Assembly: GCA_013002925.1 (NCBI GenBank) | Contig: JABDLQ010000447.1 | Coordinates: 1 to 6,356, forward strand | Source: Gammaproteobacteria bacterium | GTDB lineage: Bacteria > Pseudomonadota > Gammaproteobacteria > Steroidobacterales > SZUA-146 | Direction of reading: 5' to 3' | Length of the DNA: 6,356 bases | The notes under the pieces: model-generated | Seen by the model: the letters and a program-made list of their open reading frames with translations, nothing else | What the model was told of the DNA's origin: nothing | Database searches by the model: none | Shown: in pieces, positions 5,168 to 6,356 of the stretch | Numbering within the stretch: the first letter of the stretch is position 1 | Layout of the letters: each line of letters opens with the position of its first letter | Program-made: the position numbers and the translations under genes

Positions 5168-6356
5168 ATGAATCCTGAGCGAAATCGACACCACCTCGCA
5201 CATCTGGCGGCGGTTTTCGCGCTCTGCTGGTTTGTGGTCACCACCAGTAGCGCCACCGGCGGCGTGCCCATCGTCCAGCCGGGTGCGCCAGGCGAAGCCA
5301 ATCGACAGCTTAGTGCAGAAGAGGCAGTCGATATTGCCAAGACCAGCCACTCGCCCGACGACACCAAGTTCATGCAGGACATGATTCCGCACCACAACCA
5401 GGCGGTGCAGATGTCAGCACTGGTTGCAGACCGCACCAACCGGCCGGCAATCCTCGACCTGGCAGGGCGCATCGATGCCTCGCAGCAGGACGAAATCGAC
5501 TTTATGCAGCGGTGGTTACGTGAGCGAGGTGAAGAAGTTCCGGATCCGACCGCCCACCATGCAATGCACACCAACCACACGATGGCTGGCATGGCGAGCT
5601 CTGAGCAAATGGCTGAACTGGCCACATTGCAGGGCACGGATTTCGATCGCCTGTTTTTGCAACTGATGATTCCTCACCACGAGGGTGCGATCACCATGGT
5701 TGAAGAGCTGCTTGAGCAGCCCGGAGCAGCCTACGATCCGATCCTCTACGAGTTCACCTCCGATATTGTCAATGACCAGGCCGCGGAAATCGAGCGCATG
5801 AACGCACTGCTGGGCTCGCTTTCGACCGATCCGCGCGCATCGCTGTCGCCGGGTTTCGAAAATGCGGGTGAGGCGATCCTGAATATGAAGCTGGTAGCGT
5901 CAATGCGCAAACCCGCCGGCTTCTTCGATCCTGCCAATCCACTGGAAGCGCCCGCCGTGCCCGTCTCCGATGATGAAGAAGACGAAAAAGACGAAGAGGA
6001 CAACGCGCCGATAGTACCGCCCGACAGAGAAACGCGATCACCGATGCTGAGCTTTGCAAACACCGACATGGCGTTTGCGGGCGATGTGCTGGTTGCCGGT
6101 AATTATCACGGTTTTAACGTTTATCAGTTGAACGACAATGGCGTACCGGTGCTGATGGCCTCCATCGTGTGCCCGGGGGGACAGGGCGACGTCTCAATTG
6201 TCGGCAACCTGCTGATTATGTCGGTGCAGGAAACACGCAGCCGCCTCGACTGCGGTCTCGAGGGCGTATCGGAAGACGTGAGTCCCGACCGCTTCCGCGG
6301 CATTCGCATCTTCGATATCAGCGACCTTGCAAGGCCGGTGCAGGTAGGCGCGGTGC
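5168..6356 (+). CDS. Secreted DUF305 protein fused to an LVIVD-type beta-propeller (3' end outside the window)
   Basis: At least 396 residues, open to the right edge. The N-terminus has basic residues, a hydrophobic stretch (about 11-25) and a small-residue region (SSATGG, 27-32), which fits a Sec signal peptide. Residues 66-215 form a DUF305 domain, a four-helix ferritin-like fold, with the paired signatures FMQDMIPHHNQAV (68-80) and FLQLMIPHHEGAITM (163-177). A His/Met-rich loop between them (HHAMHTNHTMAGM, 130-142) could bind metal. A very acidic linker follows (DDEEDEKDEEDN, 268-279). From about 294 the chain turns to beta-strand repeats with VLVAGNYHGFNVYQL and GIRIFDISDLARPVQVG, typical of LVIVD-repeat propellers. 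ATG at 5168 is set by AGGGGAAGG at 5155-5163. DUF305 proteins are often linked to copper or other metal stress; the exact role here is not known. Confidence 0.88.
   Translation, partial: MNPERNRHHLAHLAAVFALCWFVVTTSSATGGVPIVQPGAPGEANRQLSAEEAVDIAKTSHSPDDTKFMQDMIPHHNQAVQMSALVADRTNRPAILDLAGRIDASQQDEIDFMQRWLRERGEEVPDPTAHHAMHTNHTMAGMASSEQMAELATLQGTDFDRLFLQLMIPHHEGAITMVEELLEQPGAAYDPILYEFTSDIVNDQAAEIERMNALLGSLSTDPRASLSPGFENAGEAILNMKLVASMRKPAGFFDPANPLEAPAVPVSDDEEDEKDEEDNAPIVPPDRETRSPMLSFANTDMAFAGDVLVAGNYHGFNVYQLNDNGVPVLMASIVCPGGQGDVSIVGNLLIMSVQETRSRLDCGLEGVSEDVSPDRFRGIRIFDISDLARPVQVGAV

Noticed and set aside
5143..5637. Open frame on the minus strand across the DUF305 gene
   Set aside because: It is antisense to a frame with a clear signal peptide, two PHH motifs and a strong Shine-Dalgarno sequence; its own translation is Ser/Arg/Cys-rich without a recognisable domain.

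Overview
The window looks like accessory chromosomal DNA of a gammaproteobacterium. That placement is inferred from the mix of families (a short rhomboid protease, a DUF305/beta-propeller secreted protein, an IS1111-type element sitting in a REP-like palindrome, an E. coli-style LexA box); no rRNA or core marker is present. Gene density is low: about half the window is non-coding spacer, repeats or insertion sequence.

Layout from left to right: the possible tail of an upstream gene (2-43); a spacer holding a perfect 16-bp-arm palindrome (235-271); a rhomboid-family intramembrane serine protease on the plus strand (354-998); a gene-free stretch (999-1545) ending in a hairpin terminator; a DUF222 plus HNH-nuclease protein on the minus strand (1546-2763), whose leader carries a textbook CTGT-N8-ACAG LexA box; about 180 bases in which I see no gene (2838-3013); an intact IS1111-group (IS110-family) insertion sequence (3016-4347); REP-like repeats around and beside it; a small membrane protein of unknown function on the minus strand (4620-5009); and, diverging from it, the 5' portion of a secreted DUF305 / LVIVD-type beta-propeller protein that runs off the right edge (5168-6356).

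The most striking content is the insertion sequence. Its ends can be placed to the base because it splits a REP-like palindrome and is flanked on both sides by a CG dinucleotide. The 226-nt non-coding region between the transposase stop and the right end folds into two internal-loop structures. The first loop carries two 7-nt segments that match the two halves of the reconstructed target site. The second carries two 7-nt segments that match the two ends of the element. All four are registered on the CG core. This is what a bridge RNA (seekRNA) should look like, so the RNA, its programmed target and its donor can all be read from this window alone.

The DUF222-HNH gene appears to be under SOS control. 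The rhomboid, the small membrane protein and the DUF305 protein are cell-envelope genes with no visible operon link to one another.
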